A stretch of 64,000 bases of DNA from Cyprinodon diabolis (taxonomy: Eukaryota > Chordata > Actinopteri > Cyprinodontiformes > Cyprinodontidae). Where the stretch lies: NCBI GenBank assembly GCA_030533445.1, contig CM060065.1:20740974-20804973 (forward strand), written 5' to 3'. This document shows, piece after piece, positions 46,558-61,500 of the stretch. How positions within the stretch are numbered: the first letter of the stretch is position 1; each line of letters opens with the position of its first letter. Both the position numbers and the translations under genes were made by a program. The notes below the pieces were generated by a model that saw only the letters and a list, made by a program, of their open reading frames with translations, was not told where the DNA came from and did not search any database.

Positions 46558-49500
46558 ACATAACCAACATAATATAACAAATTTAAAAACAGGTTATAAA
46601 AACAGGATGTACAACAGATGAGCACTTTAAGCCTTGCACTAACACTGTTCCTAACTTTTACTTTTTAATTATAAATAGCGCTTGACCAGCATTAAGTCCA
46701 ATGTGAGACTGAGGTGTCAGTATAATTTGAAGGTTATTACTTTTGGAAAGTGGATGTGGCATATAAAATAACTGACAAACACTGACAAACTCCAAATCAG
46801 AATTCAAGAATTCATTACTTTTGTCACTTATGCTAATTGTGATGGACAGTATGAGCCAAATATGTGTGGTGAGAGGACAAAGTTGATTTTAGTTTACTTG
46901 GAAGTAACTTTAGGAGGCAGCCAGTCCATCACATGGCCTACTGTACATGCTAACACATGAGACAAATAATCGAGTCACATATCTGCTAACTCTAAAGGAC
47001 ATTTTAGCATGTCTTCATCTCACAAAGATATTATTGGATAGTCGTAGAAAACCTTAGAAAGTAGAGTCATGCAAACACCATACAGAAAGGCCCCTGCTGA
47101 GATTTTAAAGCAGGATAAACCAAAACGTCCAAAATGTCTAAAACCAGTTGGAAGTATAAATTGATGTAAAAAACCTTTTTTATTGTTTTTAAACTCCTTC
47201 AAATAGATCATTTGAGTCTTTCAAAATTATCTTTGCATTTGAAATATTTCAGCTTTGTTGGATCACGGTAGAGTTAGTCTTTGTTAATAAGTTAAAGACT
47301 TAAAAAAACATGATGAATGAAAATAACTAACTGCCAGTTTTTATCTTTATTTGGAATATTCAGCAGCAGTGGAGGAAGTGTTGTTACTGTGTTAAAAGCA
47401 CAGAGAGTAGCCAGGTAGCTTTTGTGAAAGGGTTGTGGTTTTGCCAAGATGCTAGGAAAGCACCCACACTCTTCTCCAGGATCATAAAAAGCACCCTGAA
47501 TATGTTGGGACATATGTGCTAAGGGCATAAAAGCTTTTTTTTATGCCTTTAAAACAAATTGATTCTGGGAAATGAATTAGATGGCACAATCTGTTGATCT
47601 AAACAGAATCACTGAGTGAGTTATAAATGAGGTTATTATTATACCCATGTTCCATTCATCTACTGAAGTGTGCACCATAGTGTCGACAGTGAAACATTTC
47701 CAGGCAAAGATTATTCATTTTTAGGTTTTCCATTGGATTTCTGTAAAAATATTAAGATTATTAGAAATTTGGTGTCAGGGTTTGGTTGTGGTAGAGGACC
47801 CAAATGCAGAGGCAGAGAGGCTGAGGAGATTTCTTGGGAGTTTAATGGGGCAAAAAACAGTAACAAAGGCAGGAATGCAAAAATCCAACTAATAATCAAA
47901 GCAAACCAGAACTATGGAGACATCTGGGGGAAACCAAACACGAGGAGCCAGGGAGAGACGAGGAACGTGGACAACAGCACGGGAGGACAGCAAAGACAAG
48001 GAACCAACAAAGAGTGAGTGCAGAGGGAGAGCATAGAGAGACAAAGGGAGGGCTAACGAGCAGACAAGGAGCAGGTGTGAGAGGAGACAATGAGGGAGCC
48101 AAGGGGAAAGGAACATACACACACAAGAGGGCAAAAGAGGACAACAGAAAAACATGAGAACTAATATAAATCTAGAAATACAACAAAACTGGAATTAAAC
48201 CAATAAATCTAGAAAACAAGGAGCAAAGTAAAGAACAGCAGAACCAAGACCATTACATTTGGAAGCTGACTAAAATTCCTTAGAAATTCATCCACCCATC
48301 TTCTCCCACTTGGTCCTTGTCAGGGTCGCAGTGGGGCGAGTGCCTCTGGCAGCATATGTGGGAGAGGCAGGGTAAACCCTGGACAGGTCGCCAGTCTGTC
48401 GCAGGACACCTTAGAAATTCCTCCCAGAAATTCCAGGTGCATCAGGATTCACATTCATTGTTCCTTCCTCATTTATTTCCCCAGGAACAGAAATCCTTAC
48501 AGTTCAGGCCGCCGACAATGATGATCCTAAAACAGACAACGTTCGGATCTTCTACCGTTTGGTCGGGCAAATTCCAGAGAGTCCTCGCGCCCTTTTCAGA
48601 GTGGACCGGGACTCGGGTGTCATTTCTGTCCAGGCAGACAGTATGGAGGGCACAGCACCTCAATACACCCTAACCATCACTGCTGAGGATGCAAAAGGTG
48701 AATGCTCAACTAGCCTTCCTTTAGCTCTAGTCAGAAAATTTTATCCCATACATAAAAGCAACAGAGTTACATCTATGTCTATGAAGGAACTTGGACAAAA
48801 GAAAGATAAAAACAGAGATTTTCAGATGGTCAGTTCATAAGGAGAGCATATATGTCACATTCAGAACATTTTTAATTTAACAGACGTAGCCTTAGTGGCT
48901 CGGTTGATACATTTGGGTAAATGAATGTATAGATGTACCCTCTGGGGTAACTGATGATGTGGTCTCCTTGACTCAGGGACTCAGGGTGTAATGGAAGGTA
49001 CTAGATATTCTTTCTGCATGTTTTATTTGTGTGAATGGCTGACCCTGAGTCACTAACGGAAGCTGTGATCATGTCCCTGGCAGGTCTAAACAGTTCCTGC
49101 ACCGTGGTTGTGACGGTTCAAGATGAAAACAACAACCCACCAGTCTTCTCCCAGCATGAGGTATGGCTGTACAAACTGAACACACACATATGTACACCAA
49201 ACTTAAGACATTCTCCTGTTCTGTACTGCAGCTTGTGAAGGCTTCGTAAACAAAAACCTGATGAAATGGCAGGGAAAACATTGGCATGACTAAGTGGCTG
49301 CAGAGCCGTAGACTGAGAAAGCACTTTGACTGTCACAGATCTAATTTTCCTGGCAGAGAGCAAGAGGTGCTTGCTTGGTCTGTAGCTTTTTTTCCCTCTA
49401 AGTTCACAATGTTTTCTGAGTTTTTTCTGATCAATATTTCTCTTCAGATGTGATTCCACTGGTACTTTTTTTTAGCTAATTCTCTTATTAAATTAGATTC

Positions 49501-52500
49501 AGTACATTTATTAAAACACTCAGCAATAGCTTCTCTCTTTTTTGTTCCTTTTGCTGCCGAGAAACAAAATTGCCCTCAAATGGGCCACAGTAATAGAGAA
49601 AAAGCCTGAAAAGCCATGCTGGTCGAGAATTATGTGGGAGAGCAGTCACACTGTGATAATTGGGGAGTGGTTCGATGTCAGAGAGCTATGAAGACATTTT
49701 TTGTTTGAAGCAATGAATGTGCACTGACTGGAAATTTTGCAATTTAATGCATTTGCATTTAAAAAAATAACATATTACTAGTTTACAAAAAATATATTGT
49801 GGCAATTTACAAGACTATCAGGTCCAAATTAGAAGCAGTTAGAAGTCATTTGATTCAAAGTATGAATTTCTATAAATTTAATCTAAATTAGCCAAATTAT
49901 TGACCATACATTCCCATTCAATATTTTAGAAACCCAATATTATGCTGTCTAGGACAGGCATGTCCAAAGTCAGTCCTTGAGGGCTGTTACCCTGCAGGTT
50001 TTAGAGTTTTTCCTGCTTCAGCACAGCTGATTTACATTGATAGCTGATTAACAGGCCTTTGCTAAACTGCAGTCAGCAGAATTAGCTGTAATTAAGCTGG
50101 AAACATTGAAAACCTCTAGGACAGCGGCCCTCAAAGACTGACTTTGGACATGCCTGGTCTAGGGATTTGCAATCGATTGCATCGTATCATTGACTTTGCA
50201 GCTATCACTCATCCTGAGCAAGAAAGTGGTGACACTGGAAAGAAGAGACTCCCTTTCAGCAGATTAAATCCTGCTTCACAACCAGACACAGTGTAAGCCA
50301 TTATCTGCATTAAATGGCTGTGAAGATCGATTGTACAAGAAAAACACAGAAAATAAACAAACAGAATTGCCCTTTTTATGAGAAAGAAAAACACACTGTG
50401 TGAAAAGAACATCAACTGAAGCTTTATTAATGATCCAGGTCCAGGAAGGAGACAGGGGAACGGAGAATAACCTTCCATGAACTGAAGGAAGACATAGAAA
50501 CTAAAAGAAGTGTGGAAGTGATTGGGAATAAGGAGGTGTGAGAAAAACTGATCAGTGAGTGAAGGCTCGGCCAAAGACTAGACAACTGCTTGAGATCATC
50601 GGGCAACTAGGAGGACCAAGAGCAAGTAAACAGTATACATGTATTTATTGTATTTATCATATTTTCTCTATGACTATGGTAACAAAACCCCACAATTTAA
50701 TGATTTGTTGATATAACATATTTGATCAAATAAAAACCTTTATTTATATATGTAAAAAAAAAAAAAGAGAAAACTTTTACGGATCTTTTGGGCTAGATTG
50801 ATGCAAAGATAAGGAATGAGCAGCGTAGTTTTCTCTGAGACAAACCTTTCTTTGGAGAACAGCCAGAGTGCACCTGCTACAGAGATGGAAAACCTTCCAG
50901 AATTTACCAATTCACAGATGATCCTATTTGAACTGTTTACTTACCTCTCTTAAAATAAGTGAAATATTCCCAAGTATTTGGATGGCTCTTCAGAAAGCCT
51001 TAACTCTCCCTGGTACAGTTACATTTGCAGGGTAGTGCTTTTCCAAACTCCAACTTAAAAGTAACTATTTGATTATGAGCAGCACAAGGAAGACTGAGGA
51101 GGACAGTGATTAATATAAACAAAGACATTGGCCATTAGATTTTTACAGAGACATCTTGAATAAAGGTACACAAAAGTTAGGAAGCATGGGTTTAAAAGAG
51201 AGGCTGGAATACCGAGGAAGATCAGAGTAACAGGAAAAGGTCAAATGTGTAGGTAAATGTAGTTTCATTATATTTATATAAATATGCCATTTTTAGCCCA
51301 ACCAGTGTTACACACCCTATTCAGAGACCTTAAGAACCAGCACCAAATACCCTATATAATCATTCTATGACCCCTTTAAATAAAATGCATATTAAATTAT
51401 ATCTACTTAGTAGTAGACTTAGACTTAGACAGATTTTATTTTTTATTTTGTTTACACAAGTGTAAAACAAAAAGAAATTTTGGAAGAATTTTTTAGTAGT
51501 GGGACTCAGTTGATTTTTTAATGGAGGTAATTACATGGTCCTTAATTAATTACTTTCAATTGACTACATTTTAATCAGAAAAGATGTTGCTATTGAAAAT
51601 GCAACATTTAGTGCATTTGAAACATTTATGCCACTGAGGCTACATTTTTCCTTGAGCCACTTAATAATGGGGCAGTGGGGTCCTGTCACTATGCGTCTGA
51701 GTAATGATGAGGATATACCCCTTTGGTGACTGGTCAGCACACATGACTTTTGTCCAGGAGTCTGGGAATGGTATCCTACCCATTGTGTACCTGTTGTGTA
51801 CCTTGCCACACTAAGAAAATCAATCCATGTTGCAACCTCTTTAGCAATAAGGAAATTTAGTGTTTCAGATGAGGTATTTGTGGGCTCTAAATCTTGTCAG
51901 CTGGGCTGATGTGTGCTGGATGCAACTGGGTACGCTGACATTAACATGAGCAAATTTTGTGCTACCAACATGAGTCCTGTTTCATTTTCTCCTCGCTGCC
52001 AGTGACTGTGAACCCCACGGATATAAATGTCTGTGCATCAAGCCCAAGTTAGGTTCTAATTTAAACAGAGGTATGTACGTGATGTAGTTCACCTTACCGT
52101 TGTGTCTATTTATGGTCTTGGGAAGTTCCTAGTAACTGGTGTGACTCGCAGTCATCCCGGAGTTCACAGAACCATAGTTACAGTGTACCTTCCATTTCAC
52201 TGAGATGCTTTTTGAGCATGAATGCCCTAAGTGGATTAACACATGTGATACTGCTTGTGCGTCCGAATTAACGTATGTACAAGAAACAGGGAATACAAAG
52301 GTTCCCACTTAGAACTTTAGTATGTATAAAAAAAATCAAAATAACTGCATCAACGATACATTTTTTTAAATCCATTTCGATCTGTATAGTGAATTAATTA
52401 AATAGGCTATCACTCCCCTAAAAACACATTGTCGGAAGTGGTATGCGAACCGACACCTCTATTGGAGACTGCAACCTTAACACAGTACCTTGGATGGCTT

Positions 52501-55500
52501 GGCCATCCTGACTTCCTTCCAATCTGGATAATGTTCACCAGCAAATATCTACTATAGATGCCAAGCATAATGTCCAGAGTAGAAGGAAACATAGTGCCTC
52601 AAGCCTGATAAGTGAAGAGAGGCTTAAATGATTTCTAAACATGATTCCAGCTCAAATTGACCTCAAAACTGGATTATAGATGACATAGTTTGATTTATTT
52701 ATTTTCTGTTCACCATCAGTTCCTTTGAAAACAAGAACTGTTTAAATCAAGCCAAAAACTAAATGAGATCGAATTTTCCCACATCAGGAATTAGCTGAAA
52801 TTATTATGTGGTTGATTTGCCTCTTCGTTTTTACTATTGATTCTTGACCACAAATCTTTCCTCAGTGGAAAATCCTTTTACATTCCTTTAAGTGGTTCCA
52901 TGTTTAATGAAAACAGGTGTGGGTTAAGTTACAGAGGTGAAAAATGCTCTATGCCAATTCTAAACAACTCCATGGACTAATGTTCTGTTACATTTGATTG
53001 TTGGACGACTAAGGTTTTAAGGACATATTGGTCATTTATTGATATATCTCCTTGACCAACAGGGGGTTGTGTACAGAGATTAGGAACTTTATTAAGCCAC
53101 AACAGCCTGGCTCCTGCTACCCAGTGATGGACGCCCACTACTTTGGGAAAGAACTGAATTTCTCATTCAGTATTTGTCACAAAAAAAAACAGCTAATGTG
53201 ACCATGTTGGTCACTGTCACATCATCTCCTACATGGTTTTAAGCTGTTACAATTTACCCTCTCCAAGATTGCTCAGATAGTTTCCAATAAACCTTGTTCT
53301 GTGGGTACTATCATCTAAATCTTAAAGGTTAAAGTTTTTCCTCAAAACATGGATTCTGAATCTTATCACATCTTTTCGTATTGAGATTGTGCTGAATGAT
53401 GATTGGCCTTGTTTTCAAAATGAAGCATCATTACACTGTCTCCACCAAAAGCCGTTGGGATTTTGTAGAGAAGGTTTAAAAAGGTTCTCATCATTACCGT
53501 CCAACTCAACTCTACTGCTCAATACATACATTCACTTTCATTACAAATGGGGGTCATATTAAGGAGAAATAAACGGCTCCACAATGCTATGAGATTTACT
53601 GCTAGGAAAGTCTGTAACCATAAAGGCAAGTTGTACAAATAAACAGTTCTATACAAAGCAGCTTAAGCTTAATAAAGTCATTCATTTGATATAAAATCCG
53701 TCATTAATGTATTTTTATGGCAATGCCCTCTCAAATTTATGTCTTGTAAACGTTGCTGAGTACCTGTTTTACAGCTGTTAAACAGATGAACTCCTGGTCC
53801 CATAATGGTTAGCACAGCCACACTAACACACACACAACACACTAACACAAAAGTGGAAAATGCTCTTGAGCAGGTCACGCCTGAGGAGAGCAGCTTTTTC
53901 CATAGCAATGTGAAAGCAGTGCTGCGGTGGGGTGGGAGGTTTGGGGTGGGAGGAGAGTGGTGACAGGATTGGGATCAGCAGTGCTGCGGATGGGGCAGCC
54001 AGATCACAGGCATGGCTGCTCCACTGGAGGACATCTGTGAGTGGCAGATTAAATAGCTGTCTAAACACAGAGACGTTGGTGAATAAAGGGCATTTAGCAC
54101 CAGGAAGCCAAGAGGGTGGAAAACATATTATCACATACAGTTACATTTCATCACAGAAAAAAAGTGGGCAGTCACTGACCTGCAATTTGTGCTTGCAAAC
54201 ACTAAAAGACCATGTAAACAAATATATACAAAGTAAAGTATACGCAGTTTTTTCTGGTATACTGTACTTTTTATGCTCCAAATCTAATCTGACTTCACTC
54301 AGTACTAGTTCCAGTCCTGAGCTTTCTTTGCTTTTTTTTTAAACCTCCAAACAACTGGACTGGCTTTTCTGTCTGAATACCAGCAAAAAAATCCCCACAT
54401 TTCTTTGAACTTAACAAGTAACCATAGCAGTAAACCTATTACTGAAATCATACCTAATAGACCATTTGTTGTTTGGCAGCAGAGCTGCCAAGATGCTGTA
54501 GGTAACATCTGGCTTGCAGGTCATGTTCTCTGATGACATTCCAAAATTTGAAATGAAACATCATGGAACCTGCATTGCATGAGCTGCTCTTAGCAATCTC
54601 AAGAATTTTGCAGCTTTTATTTTAGCACTACACAAAACACAGATGCCCCACCCAGGATTCCCACAGTAGTTTCCCTCCTTCTCTGGGTCTGTGTTTTATT
54701 GCACCCCAGTCATGCCTGTCTATGAGAAGCATTGATTGTAAGACTTATTACTATGTTTACAATTTATTGTTCTCTTGAAAAGAATTACGTTGTGAAAGCA
54801 TGCTGCCCACAACAAAAAAAGTCCTTTTGTTGTTCTGACCTACAGTAGTGTTAATCCATTTTAGGATTATAGAGATTTTCAGTCAAGGTATAAACTAGTG
54901 TTTGCGCTGATGCCATTTTTTGGCCCCGATATTGATACACAATACCTGGCTGTGCAGTATCAGCCGATGCTAATACCATACCGATACCATCCGTTTGAAA
55001 TTGATGTGTGTGTGTATATATGAAGAACTGTATACTACTTGGATGTAAAATAATTGCCATCATGGCTTTGTCAAGCTGCTGCCTACCTTTGTGAAGCAGG
55101 AAAAAGACTAATACAAAGTGAATCCAGTAGAACTTTTTATAGCCTACCTGGAATCAGTGACAATAGTTAAATAAACTTTTGGCTCTCAAAATGGTATCGG
55201 TGCGCTATTTGTTGGTACTCGCCAATACCGATACCACCATTTTAGTGCAGTATCGGGGCCCTGCCCGATACTGGTATAATGGTATTGTTGCAACACTAGT
55301 TTAAACAGGCAAAATGTTTGGATTTTTATGCTTGTCTTGATCTAAACTGGTTTTGAACTGATCAAAGGTTATTTAGTTTACTGAAACACTGGCAGACATT
55401 TAAATAACCCATTAAAATACATATAGATCGCTTTATGCCGCTGCCAAGGTGGTATTACAACACCTTTCCTTTCAATTTTCAGAATTTCTACCATTATTTA

Positions 55501-58500
55501 TTTTCTTTGTATCATATATTGGTCTTCTACAAGGAAAAACATAAGGCATTTCAATCAGTATTTATTAACAACCCTTTCCCCTTTCTCCCTCAATAGTATG
55601 GACCATTTCACATTCCAGAGGATGCTCTTGTGGGAACCAAAGTTACAGCTGTGTTGGCAAGGGATGCGGATGTTCGAGGTGGGGACAGCTGGCAGGTGGA
55701 CTACCATTTAGAGTCTGGAAATGAGGAGGATGTCTTTACACTGGTGACAGACAGGCAGACCAATGAAGTTTCACTCGTTCTCTCAAAGGTGAACAGTCCC
55801 GTTTGTCCTGCAGACTCACAATGTATCTATATTATAATAGCTTTGCATTATTCTGTTTAAACAAAGGCTACAAATGCACAAAGATTATGTCAAGGACAAG
55901 TTTTTCATAGTGGCTTATATGAGCAGCACACTAAGAACTAATAAGAGACACCAGGGTAACAATACCAGTAACATAAAAGGATCTTGGTTGGAAAAATCAA
56001 AGAAGTCCATTTGAGAGATTCCAAGAAAGCTGTAAGAATACAATAAACAATAGAGTAGCCCTTATAAATCTGGTACCAAAAAAAAAGGCTGTACCGATGT
56101 TAATGGAATGCTTTAGTTAATAATCTCTGCTGTCCTCAGGGTGCATCACCCTTTCGCCTGACTCCCATAATCCTGCAGGGCATTTTAGACACACTTGCCA
56201 GAATGAGTGCATGTCTGCTTGTGTTTGTGTGTTTGCTCTAATGGTTTGCTTTCTGTAAGTGGGTCATGAAGGAGCCTATTATTTTCAACCTTGCTGCTGG
56301 AGACAGTTTAAATTTGATTTAACTGTGTGTCACGCGTGCACGCCTGAGATGAAGCAGACTTTAAAAAACTAAAAATGGAGCTTGATGTACTATTGGAGAT
56401 GATCAGAGGAGACATGTTCTTTTTGCAGGGATGATGTCACTCGTTATCTTTTATAATGCTTGTGTTTAAAGCTCACTGTGACCTTGTTAGATATCCCTTT
56501 AATAATGCATGTCACTTCAAGGGTTACAGTTGTTTATTTAACTTAATGTGGTTTCAGTTAAATCTTACAGACTTTCCAGAGAGAAGCTCAAGAGGATTAC
56601 AATACAAAGTTATAGTGGGAGGTCAGCATGTCTTGATAGAATAGTGGTCATTTGACTCTATCACTGCACGCAATACGACAGCTATCCATCAAAATGAAGC
56701 AAACTGAAGAAAGGATAATTTATTAGACTGCATATGGTATTCATTCTTCGATATAAGATAATACTGCCAGTAGGTGGGTAGACCTGTAACTTTAATGTTT
56801 GACAAAAGCAACTGCAAAAATTACTCCATTGTTACAAAATGAAACAGTCTCCCTCTATGTTCAAGCCCTCACTGTAACTGGTGGTTACCATGGCTATGCC
56901 AAAACTGTCAGAATATCAGCATGGATCCTTTCTTTTTAACAGCTGTCAACTACTTCTGTACTTTTGTAATCCTTTTGTTGTTGACATTTGTTTTTTCCCA
57001 AATACCAGAAACTTGGGGATGGAACAACAGGTGCTAAGATGAATAGATATCATTGACATTTCTCCCTGACAAATAGGAAAACCATGAATTTATGATAATC
57101 TATTTTAGACAACCAATGAACAAAAGCAATCATTGTAATTTATAGTTCTGCTATACATTTCTAAGTGCACAGATTGAACCAATATCCCTTTATGTTTAAG
57201 ATAAAATGTGGTCTACATTTAATTTGATTTTGGATTTTACTTAATAAAAACCAGTGACACCATATCCCCCCGAAAACAGTAAAGACTGGGTCCTGGGTTC
57301 ATATTCTTGTCTAAGATCTGCTGTTGAGTTAAAAGCTTTTCTGAGAGCACTTGTTTTCTCTAGGTACTTTTGCTTACTCCAACAGTGCATAGGCATGAGT
57401 GTTAGCTTAATTGGTCTCTCTAAATTAAATGAGTTGAATGGATGTGTGGGTAAACATATTGAGTATATACACCACCTCTTATTAGATAATAGCAGTAGAT
57501 ACACACCAGCTTTCTGGTGATGCAGATCGGATATAGACGATGGATGAAGTAATTGATATTTAAAAAAGATAAACTGTTAAAATTAAAAGCAAACAAGAAC
57601 AAAGTCTGTAACACTACATTGTTCTTGAATTTTCCCAAACAGATTTCTTCTTTTGTTCTAACACTTAAATACTTTGGTTTCTCAAACACATTTTAGGGTT
57701 AGAAAACGATAACTTCAGAAGGCGATGTAAAATTTCTTGGTATAATAAAGAAATCAGTCAAACAGAATCAGTCTGACAAAATGTAGTGGTTTAAAATATC
57801 TTATAAAGCAGCACATCAAGGTCCCATGTCTTTACTTTTCTCTCTGCGTGTTTAGCACACCAAAAATCATGCTATATTTACTCCGTCTTGTTTTCTGATT
57901 CTTCTGTTTTTTGGCAGAGCTGGAAGGGACATATGAGGAGTGTTAATTGTTTTGTATTGCTTGCATTTAAATGTTGTCGGTAGTTTGACACGAATTTGAC
58001 GTTCCAGAAAGGATGCCGTAGCTATGATCTGCCAGCCAAGATTGATACAAGAACAAGATTTTGTCAGATTAGGCAGGTTTTTCTAGAGGACCCAAATGAC
58101 GGAACCAGAGCTGGTTTCTTGTAGTTTTAATTATGAAGTTTTTGACAAGAGAAGCATAAAACCAGATTGAACCAGCAGGGAACTTAGAAACCAAAACGAG
58201 GAGCCACTTGGTAAGAACATGCATAAAAAATTAAGAGAATCCAGCAATTGTGTGAACTTCAGAAGAGGGGTTTATATATGGGAAACAGAACAAAGAATGG
58301 AGTGATCAGCTTATTGGGAGCAGGTGTTGACAGAAGCAGCTAAGGGGACAGGACAGGGGCAACAAGGAGTAAACATGGCTTAACTAAAACTGGAAAATAA
58401 ATTAAACGAATCAAAAGGGAATTAAAACCAATGGCTAGAAAGCAAAGAATGGCAGAGGGGGGAAAAAAACTAGTAGAGAAGGGACTGGAGATAACTAAAG

Positions 58501-61500
58501 TTGTGGAAAACATGATCTAAACATAAGAGAAATAACAACTATACCTAAAACTAGACCAAGGAATAAACAATGCAAAAATACTGAAAAGAGATAACAAGGA
58601 AGAGTAAAACTAGGAATTCAAAAATAATATAAACCTTGACAAAAACACAGAATAATATAAAATAAAGCATAACTGAGAAGCCAAAAAGAAAACTTAAACA
58701 GAACCAAAAAGTCCAGAATGGCAGATCATAACATATTTAGAGAGTCTACCCTTCAAATGAGTGCTGACATCTACTTAGAGTATGTTATTTATGCACCTAG
58801 CCCGCATAATATTGGTCTCCTGTTTTCACTAAAGTAAGCATACAAGAATGATACACGGATCCCGAATGGTTACAGTTGGAAAAGGATTTATGTGGTTTTT
58901 ATTAAACCAGAATAAGTGCAGTCACTAGATATGGAATAAATTATGTTTGAGGAAAACAGATGTTTAAGCTCAACTAAGTACCAGCAAAGCTGAGAGTGCT
59001 AATACCATGAAACCGGTTCAAAATTAGCCTTGGAGCAAAACAAAAGTTGTATCATCCGTCTGATGTAGTAATACAGTGGTTCAAATGTGTGAGATAATCC
59101 TGCAGAAAGTCTTATACTTACTGCAGTCTTTTGGATGCGTCACTTCCATTTAGAAGCAGCATTTGTCTATTCTCCTTGGTTTGCACTACTTCTCCATGGT
59201 AACAGAGATACACTCAGCATGATGTGAGCAAGATGATGTCAGGCACTGCCAGTTTAACATACTGTTTTATTGGAGATAAGATTACAATTAAGATCAAATA
59301 CCTGGGAAAGGTCAAAGAAGATTACTTTTAAATTATTTTATACTTAATTTGACCCTTTATCTTTCAAATATGAAAAAATATCCACATCATACTTTGAATA
59401 GCATAAAACTGCAGTTTTCACATTACATTAAACAGAAAAGCTTAAAACAAATCCAGAATTTTACAGTCATTTTTTTTCCTCAAGTCAGATTATGGTCATT
59501 CTTAGTTGTAAAAATAAAATTCTAGTCCTATTTTTTTTTTTTTTTTTTTGTTAAATATCATGCCTCTGTTTAAGAACAGGGATGCTATCAAGCTTTATTA
59601 ATAATTGGTTTGTTCTTTTTTCACTATTTAGGTATTCCATGCTATATTCTTTAATTTCCCTCTCTGTTTATTTTCACTTGGAGTGAGAAGAAATCTTGTG
59701 TAGCAGCACGCACATGCAGCATCATGGAAATTGTTTTGTTAAATGACAGGAAGAAACTAAAGCTTTTTCCTGTGAGGATACTGTATCTGGTTTATATTAA
59801 AATACAGCGATACTGAGCCAGAATTTCCAGATTTCTTGGAAGTCAGATAAGCAGAGTGGACATAGGGGACCTCAATGTGTCCCTCTGCTGCTGGATGGGA
59901 AAATACAGTGTTGTGTGCTCTTAAACCAATCTTCCAAAACTCTATATCTATTTAAAACAGTGAATTGCTATTCATTTTCTTGCTAATTGAGATATTAATC
60001 ACCTTGCTCAATTACTATAAATAATTTTGTGTTTATTTTAATTAACACAGTACTACATCTTACTAATCAACCGTATGCGTGTTCCCACAGTTGTTAGACT
60101 TTGAACGTGAGAGCGAGTACATACTTGTGCTCAGTGCCCAGAACCCAGTTCCTCTGGTCCGTGGCCGATATGGCCCATTATCAACAGCAACAGTCTCCAT
60201 TTATGTTGATGATGTGAACGAGGGTCCAGTTTTGTCTCAAAGCCATTATGAGGTGACCGTCAGAGAAGGGGAGGAACCAGGCCGCGTCATCGCCACCATC
60301 CGAGGCTATGATCCTGATTCCCACCCAATAAGGTAACTCATTTAGTTAATGAAAGTTTTATTCATCTATATCCAGTTTTACAGGATATAATATGCTTTTT
60401 TAAAGATATTCGCTTCAAGGAGACACCAAAAAATACTTCTCAATTGGGAAATATTCAGGTGAACTGAAGACTGTGCATGCATTGGACAGAGAGGAAAACA
60501 GCACATACACCATGGAGGTCATTGCAGTTGATGGACGTAAGATAGATGACTTGGATTTTAATGCTATTGAAGAAAATTTCCCTTTTTATCTTCTAGGTTG
60601 TGAATATTGGATTTCTACGACCCTTTTCTGTTATAACAGCTATGTTTAATTGTAGGAAACTCTTCTTTATCTGCATCCACCCTGGTGACTGTCCAAATCC
60701 TGGATGTAAATGACAATAGTCCAGTTCTGGTTGGAGACTATTCATGGAAATACCTGTGCACACCTCGATGGGAAGACCAAGCTCTAGTGCTGGCTTCACG
60801 GGACAGCGATGGTCCACAACATGGTGGAAGACTTAATTTCTCACTGCGGGGTGTTGCAACAGTGCGACACAACTGGAAGCTGACGCCCATAAATGGTTCG
60901 AACAATGCAAAACCACCTTGACCTGATCAGGACACACGTCCTTTTAGTATAAGCCACCTGAATCTTGCATGAGAAAGGAATAGAAAAGGAAGAGCATGTT
61001 TTATGACTCAGTTAGGAGAAGCTATTTCTGGATACTTATTTGGCAGAAGGACTTTGCTAAGGTTAAGTGTTCTATACAGATTTTTAAGTGGATGTTTTTC
61101 TCATCAGGTGAAGCATTAATTATATTCAAGCACTGTGTGAAAACCAGCCAGAGACCAAAATAAATGCACTTACCCGAATGACATCATAGATTTTTAATGA
61201 TTTAATGACATCTATTACTTTATAAATGAAAAGAAACCAACTATACATACAATGAGCTGATCTCCCTTCATTGGTGGAGACAATCGTTTAAGGTGCACTT
61301 ATTGGAAAACATAGACATTTTTTTATCTAGCAATAAAGTAATGCAATGTTGTATCACTGATATGCAGATTTTTTTAATTGTTTAAATTGACAGTTGTGAG
61401 GTGAATGGTATAATGTTGTCAGAAGCAGATTGTTGTAGATCTAAATAACCAGAGAGATGAAGTAATCTGGTCCTTAACACATTCAAAATACCATTTGCCT

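Noticed and set aside
47670..48155. Frames of 115, 88 and 82 codons around 47.7-48.2 kb
   Set aside because: They fall within a dispersed repeat and its GA-rich interior; low-complexity translation.
52430..52512. Working tRNA-Leu gene
   Set aside because: D-loop GG lost, T-stem mispaired, acceptor mismatch.
57241..57689. Overlapping 87-89-codon frames on both strands
   Set aside because: No family resemblance, no credible splice sites tied to cdh16; chance frames in intron 12.
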